Assembly: GCA_963974475.1 (NCBI GenBank)
Contig: CAXBCR010000003.1
Coordinates: 167,876 to 231,875 of the forward strand
Reading direction: 5' to 3'
Length of the DNA: 64,000 bases
Source of the DNA: CAJXZP01 sp963974475
GTDB lineage: Bacteria > Bacteroidota > Bacteroidia > Flavobacteriales_G > Salibacteraceae
Shown: piece by piece, positions 8,493 to 17,018 of the stretch
Layout of the letters: each line of letters starts with the position of its first letter
How positions within the stretch are numbered: position 1 is the stretch's first letter
The notes under the pieces: generated by a model
Databases searched by the model: none
Told to the model about the DNA's origin: nothing
Seen by the model: the letters and a program-made list of their open reading frames with translations, nothing else
Translations under genes and position numbers: made by a program

Positions 8493-10073
8493 TTGAGCAA
8501 CCTACTACATAATAGAGCAGAGATACATCAAAAGGTATTTTTTTCAGGATTAATTCTGTTGGTAATTGGAATGCAGTTTTCGCATTTTCTGGTGAGTTTA
8601 ACCACCATGATTTTATCATTGAATTACCTTCTTGAAGGAAAATATATATCAAAATTACATTCCATTTCGAAACGTCTACCCGTTATGATGTTTTTTGGGC
8701 TGTTTTTATTGCACGTTGTTGGGCTATTCTGGAGTACTGATTTAGCTTATGGTGGTCATGACGTTCAAATAAAACTACCCATTTTAGCACTACCTATTAT
8801 TTTAGGTTCATCCGCTAAATTAACCGTTAAGCAATTTGAATGGGTGCTTGTTTTTTTCATTGCAACTTCATTGGTCAGTAGCATAGTGGGGTCTGTTATT
8901 TATTTTGTTTTATCACAACCTGGAGATGATTATAGATTAATGTCTCCTTTCATGTCGCACATCCGATTAAGTTTGATGATGGGTGTAGCGGTATTTAGTT
9001 CGTTTTATTTGAGTCAAAGGTCCACCCAGTTTCAACAGTTTTCAGGTTGGCTAAGAGGTCTTGGGTTTTGGTTTATTATATACCTTTTTATGCTTCGAGC
9101 TATGTCGGGCATTGTGGCGGTTTTAGCGGCTAGCTTGGTGCTTGTTTGGGCGCTTACTTCCAACTATAGGGTCAAGTATTCGCGGTGGATAAAAACGGGA
9201 ATAATTGTTTTTACCGTGCTCACAATCGGGTATGTGTATTACCAGGTGCAAGAGTTTTACGATATCGAAGAATTATCCCTCAACACGGTAGATAAACATA
9301 CTAAAAGTGGTGAGGAGTATACATTTGATTTGGATAAAAAAACCTTTGAAAATGGGCATTATACCTATTCTTACATTGCTATTAATGAATTGCGAACAGA
9401 GTGGAATAAAGAGAGTAAGCTTGATTTTGATGGTGCTGATTTAAAAGGCCAAAGTCTTCAGTCAACTTTAATAAGATACCTAACCTCTAAAAACTTAAGA
9501 AAGGATAAAGAAGGGGTTGCAGCTTTGACTCATTTGGATGTATGGGCGGTGGAAAATGGGATTGCAAATGAACGATTTCTTAATGAAAAGAGTTTAAACA
9601 CAATGATTTATCGATACATCTGGGAGGTGCATAATTATTCGCAAGGGTTTAATCCTCAGGGAAATTCGTTGGCTCAGCGCTTTTTGTTTTGGAAAAATGG
9701 GGTGGAAATTTTGAAAGAAAATTGGCTTTATGGCGTAGGTACCGGTGATGTTCAGTTGGCCTATAATGAGCAGTACGATAAAATGCCTTACGAAATTATG
9801 GGTAAATACCGTTTAAGGGCGCATAATCAATTCTTAACCATGGGAGTTACCTTTGGAATTTTTGGATTAATCTATTTTTTATGCACCATGTTTTCAGGGT
9901 TTTGGCTAACCAAAAATGCCAAATCCTATTTGTTTTTGGGTTCTTTTATTATCCTAATGGTGTCTATGCTTGATGAGGATACATTGGAAACGCAGTTTGG
10001 AGTGACCTATGCAATGTTCTTTTACTTTCTATTTTTGTTTCACCAACCTGTTAGTGAAGAGGTAGTTGATTAA
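8493..10073 (+). CDS. O-antigen ligase-like (Wzy_C) polytopic membrane protein
   Basis: The 526-residue protein has about ten membrane segments, with a large hydrophilic loop of roughly 130 residues before the last cluster. The segment RFLFWKNGVEILKENWLYGVGTGDV followed by RAHNQFLTMGVTFGIFGL is the Wzy_C pattern of O-antigen ligases and polymerases. These transfer or polymerise lipid-linked glycans on the outer face of the inner membrane. The start is a TTG at 8493, 11 bases after the S41 gene. The next in-frame ATG (8571) would remove the first membrane segment, so TTG is preferred. The stop codon overlaps that of the convergent glycosyltransferase. Whether it acts on LPS or another glycan is not visible. 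Confidence 0.8.
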   Translation: MSNLLHNRAEIHQKVFFSGLILLVIGMQFSHFLVSLTTMILSLNYLLEGKYISKLHSISKRLPVMMFFGLFLLHVVGLFWSTDLAYGGHDVQIKLPILALPIILGSSAKLTVKQFEWVLVFFIATSLVSSIVGSVIYFVLSQPGDDYRLMSPFMSHIRLSLMMGVAVFSSFYLSQRSTQFQQFSGWLRGLGFWFIIYLFMLRAMSGIVAVLAASLVLVWALTSNYRVKYSRWIKTGIIVFTVLTIGYVYYQVQEFYDIEELSLNTVDKHTKSGEEYTFDLDKKTFENGHYTYSYIAINELRTEWNKESKLDFDGADLKGQSLQSTLIRYLTSKNLRKDKEGVAALTHLDVWAVENGIANERFLNEKSLNTMIYRYIWEVHNYSQGFNPQGNSLAQRFLFWKNGVEILKENWLYGVGTGDVQLAYNEQYDKMPYEIMGKYRLRAHNQFLTMGVTFGIFGLIYFLCTMFSGFWLTKNAKSYLFLGSFIILMVSMLDEDTLETQFGVTYAMFFYFLFLFHQPVSEEVVD

Positions 10074-10831
10074 ACGCTTTCCTGGTTTTGCCAATGTTGG
10101 CGCAGCTTTTTGTATTTCCAATAAACAGATTTTGCGGAAATGATGGAGATTTTCAATCCTGAAGCACCATCTAAATATCCCGAGCGAATAATCATGTCTT
10201 TTATGAAAGAAGCGAGTGGGTTTAGTATCAATTTATATAGGGGTGCTCTTTTGCCTTGATTAAACATGTCCTGCGCTGCTATGGTTGAAAACTTTACTTG
10301 CTGTGCAATATGTTCTTCTTCCGTATAGTAGGTGTAGTGATGTAAATCGCCTTTTAATAGCGTGATCGAGGTAGGTGATTTAAATTCAATAGTTTCATGA
10401 ATTTCACCCTTCCATTTTCCTTCCCGTTTATTCCAAATTCTAATTTTATTATCTGGATACCAAGAGGTGTGTTTAATCCAATGGCCACAATAGTTTACCA
10501 TTCGATTCACGGAATAAGCACCCGTGAAAGGTTGGTTTTTTAGCTCTAAAATGGAATTTTTTAGTGGCTCGGATAAAGCTTCATCCGCATCCACCGACAA
10601 AATATAATCGTGAGTCGCTGTTTGATTACCTAAGTTTTTTTGTTTGGAGTACCCTAGCCATTCGTGCGAAATTAGAACGACATTAAACCGGTTACAAATC
10701 TCAATAGTTCTATCGGTAGAGAAAGAGTCTATTACTACAATTTCATCTACAATTCCTGATAGAGACTTTAAACATCGTTCAATATTTTTCTCTTCATTAT
10801 ACGTGATAATAACGGCCGAAATTTGAATCAT
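10070..10831 (-). CDS. Family 2 glycosyltransferase, WaaE/KdtX-like
   Basis: This cytoplasmic GT-A transferase has 253 residues. It opens with ISAVIITYNEEKNIERCL and has the nucleotide-sugar/metal motif SVDADEA at about residues 79-85. The segment WYPDNKIRIWNKREGKWKGEIHE is typical of the LPS core-type WaaE-like subgroup. Its start overlaps the murF-alr stop by 4 bases (ATGA), so it is the last gene of the tdk-murF/alr cluster. Its stop overlaps that of the convergent O-antigen-ligase-like gene, which fits a shared role in surface glycan assembly. The sugar and acceptor are unknown. Confidence 0.9.
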   Translation of the reverse strand: MIQISAVIITYNEEKNIERCLKSLSGIVDEIVVIDSFSTDRTIEICNRFNVVLISHEWLGYSKQKNLGNQTATHDYILSVDADEALSEPLKNSILELKNQPFTGAYSVNRMVNYCGHWIKHTSWYPDNKIRIWNKREGKWKGEIHETIEFKSPTSITLLKGDLHHYTYYTEEEHIAQQVKFSTIAAQDMFNQGKRAPLYKLILNPLASFIKDMIIRSGYLDGASGLKISIISAKSVYWKYKKLRQHWQNQESV

Positions 10832-13305
10832 AACACTTCCTTTATATACACTCGTTTTACTCTAGGAGGAATACTCGAAAGAATTTCGTAGCTAATGGTT
10901 TCTGCTTGTGAGGCTACTTGCTCCACACTTATGTTGTGACCAAAAATTTCAACTCGGTCGTTTATTTTTGTAGGTAAACCGGTTACATCCACCATGAGGA
11001 GGTCCATGCATACATTTCCGATAATAGGTCGTTTAAACTCGGATACAAAAGCGAAACCAACTCCGTTTCCTAGTCTTCGGTCCACACCATCGGCATATCC
11101 AATAGGGACTATGGCAATTTTCATGTCTTTTTTAGCGATAAAATTGCGACCGTAACCTATGCTTTCTCCTTCCTTTACATTTTTGAGTTGTATCACAATT
11201 GAATAGAGGGAGGAAACTGTTTCTAGTTGATTTTGATTAGTACCAGAAGGAGTAACACCATACAAGCCGAGGCCAAGTCTCACCATGTTAAACTGTGCAT
11301 CGGGAAACCGTTCAATGGCAGCCGTATTCGAAATATGTTGAATGAATGGATAAGTTACTACCGTTTTTATTTGTTGAATTAATTCCTTGAACAGTGCTAT
11401 TTGAGCATTTGTAAATGGGTCGTTTTCTGGTGCATCGCTAGCCGCTAAATGTGAAAATACCGAGGCAATTTTGAAATGAGATTCACTTTTCAGGACTTGC
11501 AGTAAGTCACTTAGTTCTTCTGCCCGAAACCCCAATCGGTTCATTCCGGTGTCTAATTTAATATGAATAGGATAAGCAGAGCGCATGAGTCCTTCGGCAT
11601 TCAAAGCATCGTTGTAAGCTTCTAAAATTTTGAGTGAGTAAATTTCCGGCTCTAAATTATAATTAATGATAGAAGGAAACGATTCTTTGGAAGGGTTCAT
11701 AACCATTATAGGAGTATTAACGCCAGCTTTTCTAATTGCCATACCTTCGTCAGCGTATGCTACTCCTAAATAGTTTACACCTTCTGACTCAAGAATATTA
11801 GATACTTCAGGGCCGCCTGCACCATATCCATACGCTTTTACCATCACCATAATCTTCACTTTAGGTTGAAGCTTTTGGCGGAAAAAGTGCAAATTATGTT
11901 TTATGGCGTCTAGATTAATTTCCAGTCTAGTTTGATGTGTTCTAAGAGCTAATTTGGAAGCAATTTGTTCAAACTTAAATGACCTAGCACCTTTAATTAA
12001 AATGGCTTGATTTTGAAAGTCGAAAGATTGAATCTGGTCTAAGAACTGATAGGTATTTAAAAAGAAATGCCTGTTGGGGATGGTGATTAGGTTTTGGTTT
12101 TCATAAATTTCTTTTCCAACTCCAATAAACTGATAAATTTGATGATTTGCTAATTCCAAATTAATTTGTTCATATAACTGATCGGGTAATGAACCACTTT
12201 GAAGGATATCAGAAAGGATTACCGTTTTTTTTGACCTGCCTAATCTATCTAGCGAATCAAAAGCAATGCTAATGGCAGTAACATCCGCATTATACGAATC
12301 GTTTAAAATAACGCTACCGTCAATCCCAATTTTTTGTTCTAGCCGCATGGCAATAGGCTCTAATCTATTAAATCGACTTTGAATTACGGAATTGGAATAA
12401 CCTGCATTTAGCATATATAGCCAACAATGAATACCATTTTCTATAGATGCGTCATCTAAGAAAGGAATGCTTAGTTGAATATCTTTCGAATCGTAAATAG
12501 CTTTAACAATGCTTTTTTTACCATCATGAGCCACACTCATAATATTTAAATCGCATTCTTCATATCTACCCCAGCGTAGTTGCTTTTCCCTTGAGAAGAG
12601 CTGGTTTACTTCGTTTAATATGATTTCAGAATCGGTACAAAAAATTAGCTTTTCTACATTTTTGAAAAGTTTCATTTTTTCTTTAGCCTTTTCATAAATA
12701 TCGCTAAAATTTTCTTGATGGGCTAACCCAAGGTTGGTAAAAATACCAATGCTGGGTTGGATAATCTTTTCCAAAATTTCCATTTCACCACATTGGGAGA
12801 GGCCCGCCTCGAAAATTCCAAGGTTGTATGATTGGTTAATCTTCCAAACCGAAAGAGCAACTCCTAACTGAGAATTATAACTTTTTGGATTTCGTACAAT
12901 GGTGAAATCTTCGTGCAATAGTTGATAAAGCCATTCTTTAATAATGGTTTTACCATTACTCCCCGTAATTCCAATTATCGGAAAAGACGCAGAATTTCTT
13001 TGGCATGTGGCCAGCCTTTGAATGGCAGCTAAAGTATTGGGTACCCTAAAAATATTGGCATTGGGTAGTTGTGGAATGGGCTTGGATACTAGAAAATCAC
13101 GAACGCCCCTTTTATACATAGTCTCCACAAATTGGTGCCCATCTCTAAAATTACCAGGTAGGGCTACGAACAAACTATCTTGAATTAACCCTCCTTTTCT
13201 ACTATCAAAAAGTAGGCTTTCAATTAATGAATCTGGGGAAACAATTTGGTGTTCACCATCCAGAATTTTTCCAATTGTTTTTGCGCTATATGGAGTTGCC
13301 TTCAT
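10828..13305 (-). CDS. Bifunctional UDP-MurNAc-tripeptide:D-Ala-D-Ala ligase / alanine racemase
   Basis: A MurF-Alr fusion, 825 residues, cytoplasmic. The N-terminal MurF half adds D-Ala-D-Ala to UDP-MurNAc-tripeptide; its ATP-binding loop is GITGSNGKT (112-120). The C-terminal half, from about residue 455, is a PLP alanine racemase that makes D-alanine. The PLP lysine is K490 in MVKAYGYGAG, and later motifs include HIKLDTGMNRLGF and the GYGRNF tyrosine region. The fusion joins production of D-Ala with its use and is usual in Bacteroidota. The gene overlaps tdk upstream by 20 bases and the glycosyltransferase downstream by 4 bases. Both active sites look intact. Confidence 0.96.
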   Translation of the reverse strand: MKATPYSAKTIGKILDGEHQIVSPDSLIESLLFDSRKGGLIQDSLFVALPGNFRDGHQFVETMYKRGVRDFLVSKPIPQLPNANIFRVPNTLAAIQRLATCQRNSASFPIIGITGSNGKTIIKEWLYQLLHEDFTIVRNPKSYNSQLGVALSVWKINQSYNLGIFEAGLSQCGEMEILEKIIQPSIGIFTNLGLAHQENFSDIYEKAKEKMKLFKNVEKLIFCTDSEIILNEVNQLFSREKQLRWGRYEECDLNIMSVAHDGKKSIVKAIYDSKDIQLSIPFLDDASIENGIHCWLYMLNAGYSNSVIQSRFNRLEPIAMRLEQKIGIDGSVILNDSYNADVTAISIAFDSLDRLGRSKKTVILSDILQSGSLPDQLYEQINLELANHQIYQFIGVGKEIYENQNLITIPNRHFFLNTYQFLDQIQSFDFQNQAILIKGARSFKFEQIASKLALRTHQTRLEINLDAIKHNLHFFRQKLQPKVKIMVMVKAYGYGAGGPEVSNILESEGVNYLGVAYADEGMAIRKAGVNTPIMVMNPSKESFPSIINYNLEPEIYSLKILEAYNDALNAEGLMRSAYPIHIKLDTGMNRLGFRAEELSDLLQVLKSESHFKIASVFSHLAASDAPENDPFTNAQIALFKELIQQIKTVVTYPFIQHISNTAAIERFPDAQFNMVRLGLGLYGVTPSGTNQNQLETVSSLYSIVIQLKNVKEGESIGYGRNFIAKKDMKIAIVPIGYADGVDRRLGNGVGFAFVSEFKRPIIGNVCMDLLMVDVTGLPTKINDRVEIFGHNISVEQVASQAETISYEILSSIPPRVKRVYIKEVL

Positions 13306-13912
13306 TGTTTACCTTGGAAGATTTATGATGATCTCTATCTTGTTGTTTTTGGTTATAGCATTTTCTACACAAAGGTTGATAGTTTTCTTGCTCTCCCACT
13401 AATACTAAGTCGTTACTTTCAGTAAATCGATAGGAGTGGTGTGCTAAATCGCCACAATCCACACAAATAGCATGTACTTTGGTGATGTATTCTGCAGTAG
13501 ATAATAAAGCTGGCATGGGACCAAAAGGCTTACCTAAAAAATCCATGTCCAAACCCGCTACAATTACTCTAATACCTTGATTAGCTAGTTGATTACATAC
13601 GTCAATTATTCCTTCGTCAAAAAATTGTACTTCGTCAATTCCCACTACATCTATACCATTTGCCAACAGCAATATGTTGGATGAAGCTGGCACTGGGGTT
13701 GATGAAATCGCGTTTTTATTATGAGAAACAACTTCTTCCTCATCATATCTGGTATCGATGGATGGTTTGAAAATCTCTACTTTTAATTGAGCGAATTGTG
13801 CTCTCCTTAACCTTCTTATGAGCTCTTCGGTTTTGCCAGAAAACATAGATCCACAAATGACCTCAATCCATCCTCTTCGGGCATTTTGATTTACAAGTTT
13901 TTCTAAAAACAT
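13286..13912 (-). CDS. tdk: Thymidine kinase, type II
   Basis: This enzyme phosphorylates thymidine to dTMP in nucleotide salvage. Its 208 residues carry the P-loop GSMFSGKTEEL (21-31) and the DEVQFF segment. They also carry a zinc lasso with paired cysteines: CVDCGD and later CRKCYNQ. The first 13 residues before GWIEVICG are a Bacteroidota-style extension. It is the first gene of a minus-strand cluster with overlapping ends, followed by murF-alr. The intergenic stretch upstream (13913-14140) is AT-rich, with no clear -7 box on this strand. Confidence 0.96.
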   Translation of the reverse strand: MFLEKLVNQNARRGWIEVICGSMFSGKTEELIRRLRRAQFAQLKVEIFKPSIDTRYDEEEVVSHNKNAISSTPVPASSNILLLANGIDVVGIDEVQFFDEGIIDVCNQLANQGIRVIVAGLDMDFLGKPFGPMPALLSTAEYITKVHAICVDCGDLAHHSYRFTESNDLVLVGEQENYQPLCRKCYNQKQQDRDHHKSSKVNNEGNSI

Positions 13913-14058
13913 TTATTACGTGTCATTTGATGTGAATAATTGGATTGATTTAACAAAATCCAACAAAATGGCTGTTATCGAATAATCTGATTATCAGTCA
14001 TTTTCTAATCTAATTGACAATATAGAAAATAACTAATTCAGATGTACACAAATCTAAT

Positions 14059-14066
14059 TAAATTTG
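14059..14066 (+). promoter_or_regulatory. Candidate -7 box upstream of the acidic-linker protein
   Basis: TAAATTTG matches TAnnTTTG, 74 bases before the ATG at 14141. A second, looser box (TAATTTTTG, 14102-14110) is closer. Inverted repeat ATTTTCTA / TAGAAAAT (14000-14007, 14023-14030) lies upstream. Confidence 0.3.
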
Positions 14067-14140
14067 CGTTTAAGAGGTAAATTGTCGATTATTTTGTGTG
14101 GTAATTTTTGCCATCACTAAGACTAACATAAAAATTTCAA

Positions 14141-14998
14141 ATGGGCACGCGAGAAAAACTTTTCAGACAGAAACTAGCAGATCAAATAGAAGCTTTATTA
14201 ACGATTTCGGAAAAAGTATATACTTCTGAAAAATTGGATAATAAATGGTTGAAGAAAATGTTATCAAATACACAAGAGGTTTCAAGAGCGCTTACAATCT
14301 ATCAGTTTTTGCATGAATTGCCAGAAAATGATAACTTGTTAGTTGAGTTTTTGGAAATGAAGGAGCAAGAAAAAACCGCTAATTCAGAACCGGAAATCCC
14401 TAGCTACGGTGAGGAGATTTTGAAAGAAATTGATGAATTTGAAACAGAACATTCCGTAGAAGTTTTTGAGGTGCAAGAGAAGGTTGTGGAGCCTGTTACT
14501 GTTCTTGAGGAAGAAACACCAACCCTTGCCGAACCGGTAGCCGAAACATCTGAAGTGGAAGAATTAGCCAGTGAGGAGGAGACTTCTGAGTTGGCGGAAG
14601 AATTGCCGACCTCGTCCATCCAGGAAGAAATTTTGGAGCCTGAAGAAATAGAGGTGGAGGTGGTTCCCGACCCAGAGCCGATAAAAGAAGCGTTAACTAC
14701 CGAATTAAATGATGCCGTAGCGAGTACGGCCCCTTCTGTAGCAGATAAATTGAGCAACAAGTCTATTCAAAAGCTCGCAGATTCGATTGCATTGAATGAA
14801 CGTTTTTTGTTTTCCAACGAACTATTTAACGGGAATATGGAATCATTTAAAAGAGCACTTACGGAGTTAGACCATATTGCGAGTAAGGAGGATGCAAATC
14901 GATATATTGAATTGCAATTGAAAAAAGAAAATAATTGGATTATGGAGTCCGAAACGGTGCAGAGTTTCATTACTTTAGTAGAGCGAAGATTTAATTAA
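14141..14998 (+). CDS. Uncharacterised cytoplasmic protein with a glutamate-rich linker
   Basis: The 285-residue product has three parts. An N-terminal helical region (about 1-75) begins MGTREKLFRQKLADQIEALL. A very acidic, Glu/Val/Pro-rich low-complexity stretch follows (about 78-200). A C-terminal helical region (about 205-285) contains KLADSIALNERFLFSNELFNGNMESF. There is no signal peptide or membrane segment. The C-terminal block resembles conserved Bacteroidota proteins of unknown function. The gene is followed 23 bases later by a TerB-like gene on the same strand, suggesting a linked role. The acidic stretch creates spurious antisense reading frames. Confidence 0.75.
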   Translation: MGTREKLFRQKLADQIEALLTISEKVYTSEKLDNKWLKKMLSNTQEVSRALTIYQFLHELPENDNLLVEFLEMKEQEKTANSEPEIPSYGEEILKEIDEFETEHSVEVFEVQEKVVEPVTVLEEETPTLAEPVAETSEVEELASEEETSELAEELPTSSIQEEILEPEEIEVEVVPDPEPIKEALTTELNDAVASTAPSVADKLSNKSIQKLADSIALNERFLFSNELFNGNMESFKRALTELDHIASKEDANRYIELQLKKENNWIMESETVQSFITLVERRFN

Positions 14999-15021
14999 CA
15001 AGGTCCGATTAAAAGATATTT

Positions 15022-15423
15022 ATGGAAAACGCAATAAACAAACAACATTTTAAAAACCTGTTATCGGTGGCTTTTGCCGATGGTATATTGGATAAGGCAG
15101 AATTAGAATTTTTATTCAAAAAGTCTGATAAATTTTTCATTACCGCGGAAGATATTGAAGGGCTAATTGAAAATTCTATGCACATTTCTCCAATGGTTAT
15201 TGAAGATAAAAAGGAACGTGCCGAAAAAATGCTTGATTTAATTCAAATGATGCTAATTGACGGAGAGGTTAACCCCTTTGAAAGAAGATTGTGTATGAGC
15301 TTTGGAGTCAGCCTTGGTTTTGCTCCAGAAAAAATGGATGCTATTATTGATGGTACCACAAAAATTATTGAGGAGGGTGGAAATGAGGATCAAATGTTAG
15401 AATTAATTCAACAATTTGATTAA
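15022..15423 (+). CDS. TerB-like small acidic helical protein
   Basis: The 133-residue all-helical protein has two similar halves. Each contains a short acidic loop after a helix: LLSVAFADGILDKAELEFL near residue 12-30 and LIQMMLIDGEVNPFERRL near residue 73-90. This ADG...D/E..E pattern is the TerB (tellurite-resistance-like) fold, where acidic residues can bind metal. The true function in Bacteroidota is unknown and tellurite resistance should not be assumed. It lies 23 bases after the acidic-linker gene and 57 bases before rsmI. Confidence 0.7.
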   Translation: MENAINKQHFKNLLSVAFADGILDKAELEFLFKKSDKFFITAEDIEGLIENSMHISPMVIEDKKERAEKMLDLIQMMLIDGEVNPFERRLCMSFGVSLGFAPEKMDAIIDGTTKIIEEGGNEDQMLELIQQFD

Positions 15424-15480
15424 CCTACAGCACCTAAATTAAGGAGTATTTAATTATCGATTATAGTAATTCCAAATAAA

Positions 15481-16161
15481 ATGAAGCCACTTACGCTAGT
15501 GCCAACGCCCATAGGTAATTTAAAGGATATTACTTTTCGGGCAATTGAGGTGTTGAAAGACGCTGATTTAATTTTAGCAGAAGATACCCGCACCTCCAGA
15601 AAATTATTGACGCATTATAATATCGATACCAAAATGTCGTCTTTTCACATGCATAACGAACATAAAGTAACCGAACGATATGTGAATCTTTTGCAAACCG
15701 GACAACATATTGCCATGATTAGCGATGCCGGTACTCCTGGCATTTCCGACCCCGGGTTTATGCTAGTTCGCGCTTGTGTTGAGGCGGAAATTGAAGTAGA
15801 AGTTTTGCCGGGCGCAACTGCGTTTGTACCAGCTATTGTGGCGTCAGGAATGCCGTGTGACAAGTTTATTTTCGAAGGTTTTTTACCGCATAAAAAAGGG
15901 CGACATAAAATATTAGAAGCCCTTGCTGCCGAGCCTAAAACAATCGTGTTTTATGAGTCTCCTCACCGATTGGTTAAAACGCTTGATTTGATTGCTCAGT
16001 TCTTTGGCGAAGATCGTCAAGTAAGCGTTTCGAGAGAGCTTACCAAATTGTTTGAAGAACACAAACGTGGCACCTTGGCCGAAGTTTCAGCTCACTATAA
16101 AGAGCATCCTCCCAAGGGCGAGATTGTTATAGTAGTAGCCGGTTGGAAAAAAGAGAAATAG
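15481..16161 (+). CDS. rsmI: 16S rRNA (cytidine-1402-2'-O)-methyltransferase
   Basis: RsmI methylates the ribose of C1402 in 16S rRNA using SAM. It belongs to the tetrapyrrole-methylase fold. The N-terminus LTLVPTPIGNLKDITFRAIEVL is diagnostic, followed by DLILAEDTRTSRKLL and AMISDAGTPGISDPG. The 226-residue length is a little short compared with E. coli because the C-terminal domain is absent or reduced. ATG 15481 matches the expected start. The convergent MazG-like gene ends 16 bases beyond the stop. Confidence 0.96.
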   Translation: MKPLTLVPTPIGNLKDITFRAIEVLKDADLILAEDTRTSRKLLTHYNIDTKMSSFHMHNEHKVTERYVNLLQTGQHIAMISDAGTPGISDPGFMLVRACVEAEIEVEVLPGATAFVPAIVASGMPCDKFIFEGFLPHKKGRHKILEALAAEPKTIVFYESPHRLVKTLDLIAQFFGEDRQVSVSRELTKLFEEHKRGTLAEVSAHYKEHPPKGEIVIVVAGWKKEK

Positions 16162-16177
16162 CTACCAAAAGGGGGGG

Positions 16178-16507
16178 TTACCTTAATTTCTTGTTAGATT
16201 GATGGCGGTCTTTATCTCGTTTAGTTTTGACTACCATTTTATCTTGAAATGCTTTTTCTAAATCAACGCCCGTTTGGTTTGCTAAACAAATGGCTACAAA
16301 AATCACATCTGCTAGTTCTTCACCTAAATCTTTGTTCTTGTCCGATTCTTTTTCGCTTTGTTCTCCATAACGTCTGGCAATTATTCGAGCTACTTCGCCT
16401 ACCTCTTCCGTAAGTTGGGCCATATTGGTTAGCTCATTGAAATAGCGCACACCCACTTCTTTAATCCATGTGTCTACTTGTTCCTGTATTTCGGTAAATC
16501 CCGCCAT
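16178..16507 (-). CDS. MazG-like nucleotide pyrophosphohydrolase
   Basis: A 109-residue all-alpha NTP pyrophosphatase, expected to hydrolyse (d)NTPs to monophosphates as a housecleaning enzyme. The metal-binding pattern is visible as LTEEVGEVARIIARRYGE (about residues 29-46) and EELADVIFVAICLANQ (about 63-78), the EExxE and ExxD pairs of the family. It is a single-domain member. Its start overlaps the dtd stop by one base, so the two are probably co-translated. Confidence 0.88.
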   Translation of the reverse strand: MAGFTEIQEQVDTWIKEVGVRYFNELTNMAQLTEEVGEVARIIARRYGEQSEKESDKNKDLGEELADVIFVAICLANQTGVDLEKAFQDKMVVKTKRDKDRHQSNKKLR

Positions 16508-16959
16508 TATTCTTTGTTTTTAGTATCAATAAGGATGGTAACTGGACCATCGTTGGTTTGTGTTATTTGCATGTTCGCTCCAAACTCACCCGATTGAATG
16601 GGTTGGTCTAGCAGCTGGAAAAGTGCGTCAATAAAATCTTCGTATAGTTGACTTGCGTAATCCGGAGGAGCAGCCCTGATGTATGAAGGACGGTTTCCTT
16701 TTTTTGTTTTTGCGTGGAGCGTAAATTGGCTAATCACTAAAATGTTTCCTTTTACCTCTTGGATGTCCAGGTTCATTTTTTCATCCGAATCGCTAAATAG
16801 TCGTAGTTTACAGATTTTTTCAGCGAGCCAATTTACATCTGTTAGGGTGTCCGAAGCTTCGATTCCTAATAAAACCGTGTAACCTTGTTTTATTTCTCCT
16901 ACCTTTTTTTGGTGGACAACTACTTTAGCTTCTGAAACACGTTGAACTACTGCACGCAT
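16507..16959 (-). CDS. dtd: D-aminoacyl-tRNA deacylase
   Basis: DTD removes D-amino acids (and glycine from mischarged tRNA-Ala) from tRNA, a proofreading step. The 150-residue product has the family signatures MRAVVQRVSEAKV at the start and SQFTLHAKTKKGNRPSY near residue 78. The cross-subunit Gly-Pro motif lies in NDGPVTILID near the C-terminus. ATG 16959 is the canonical start. An 8-bp inverted repeat and a TACATTTG box lie directly upstream. Confidence 0.96.
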   Translation of the reverse strand: MRAVVQRVSEAKVVVHQKKVGEIKQGYTVLLGIEASDTLTDVNWLAEKICKLRLFSDSDEKMNLDIQEVKGNILVISQFTLHAKTKKGNRPSYIRAAPPDYASQLYEDFIDALFQLLDQPIQSGEFGANMQITQTNDGPVTILIDTKNKE

Positions 16960-16981
16960 GGTTGACGATTTTTTGGTATTC

Positions 16982-16989
16982 CAAATGTA
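16982..16989 (-). promoter_or_regulatory. Candidate -7 box for dtd-mazG, inside an inverted repeat
   Basis: On the minus strand this is TACATTTG, a full TAnnTTTG match, 22 bases before the dtd ATG. It overlaps the arms TATTCCAA (16977-16984) and TTGGAATA (16996-17003). Confidence 0.4.
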
Positions 16990-17018
16990 GGTAAATTGGA
17001 ATAGGGTATGCTAAATTA

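Noticed and set aside
14404..14760. 118-residue minus-strand ORF rich in Ser, Thr and Val
   Set aside because: It is the antisense shadow of the glutamate-rich stretch of the 285-residue protein; composition is explained by GAA/GAG codons read backwards.
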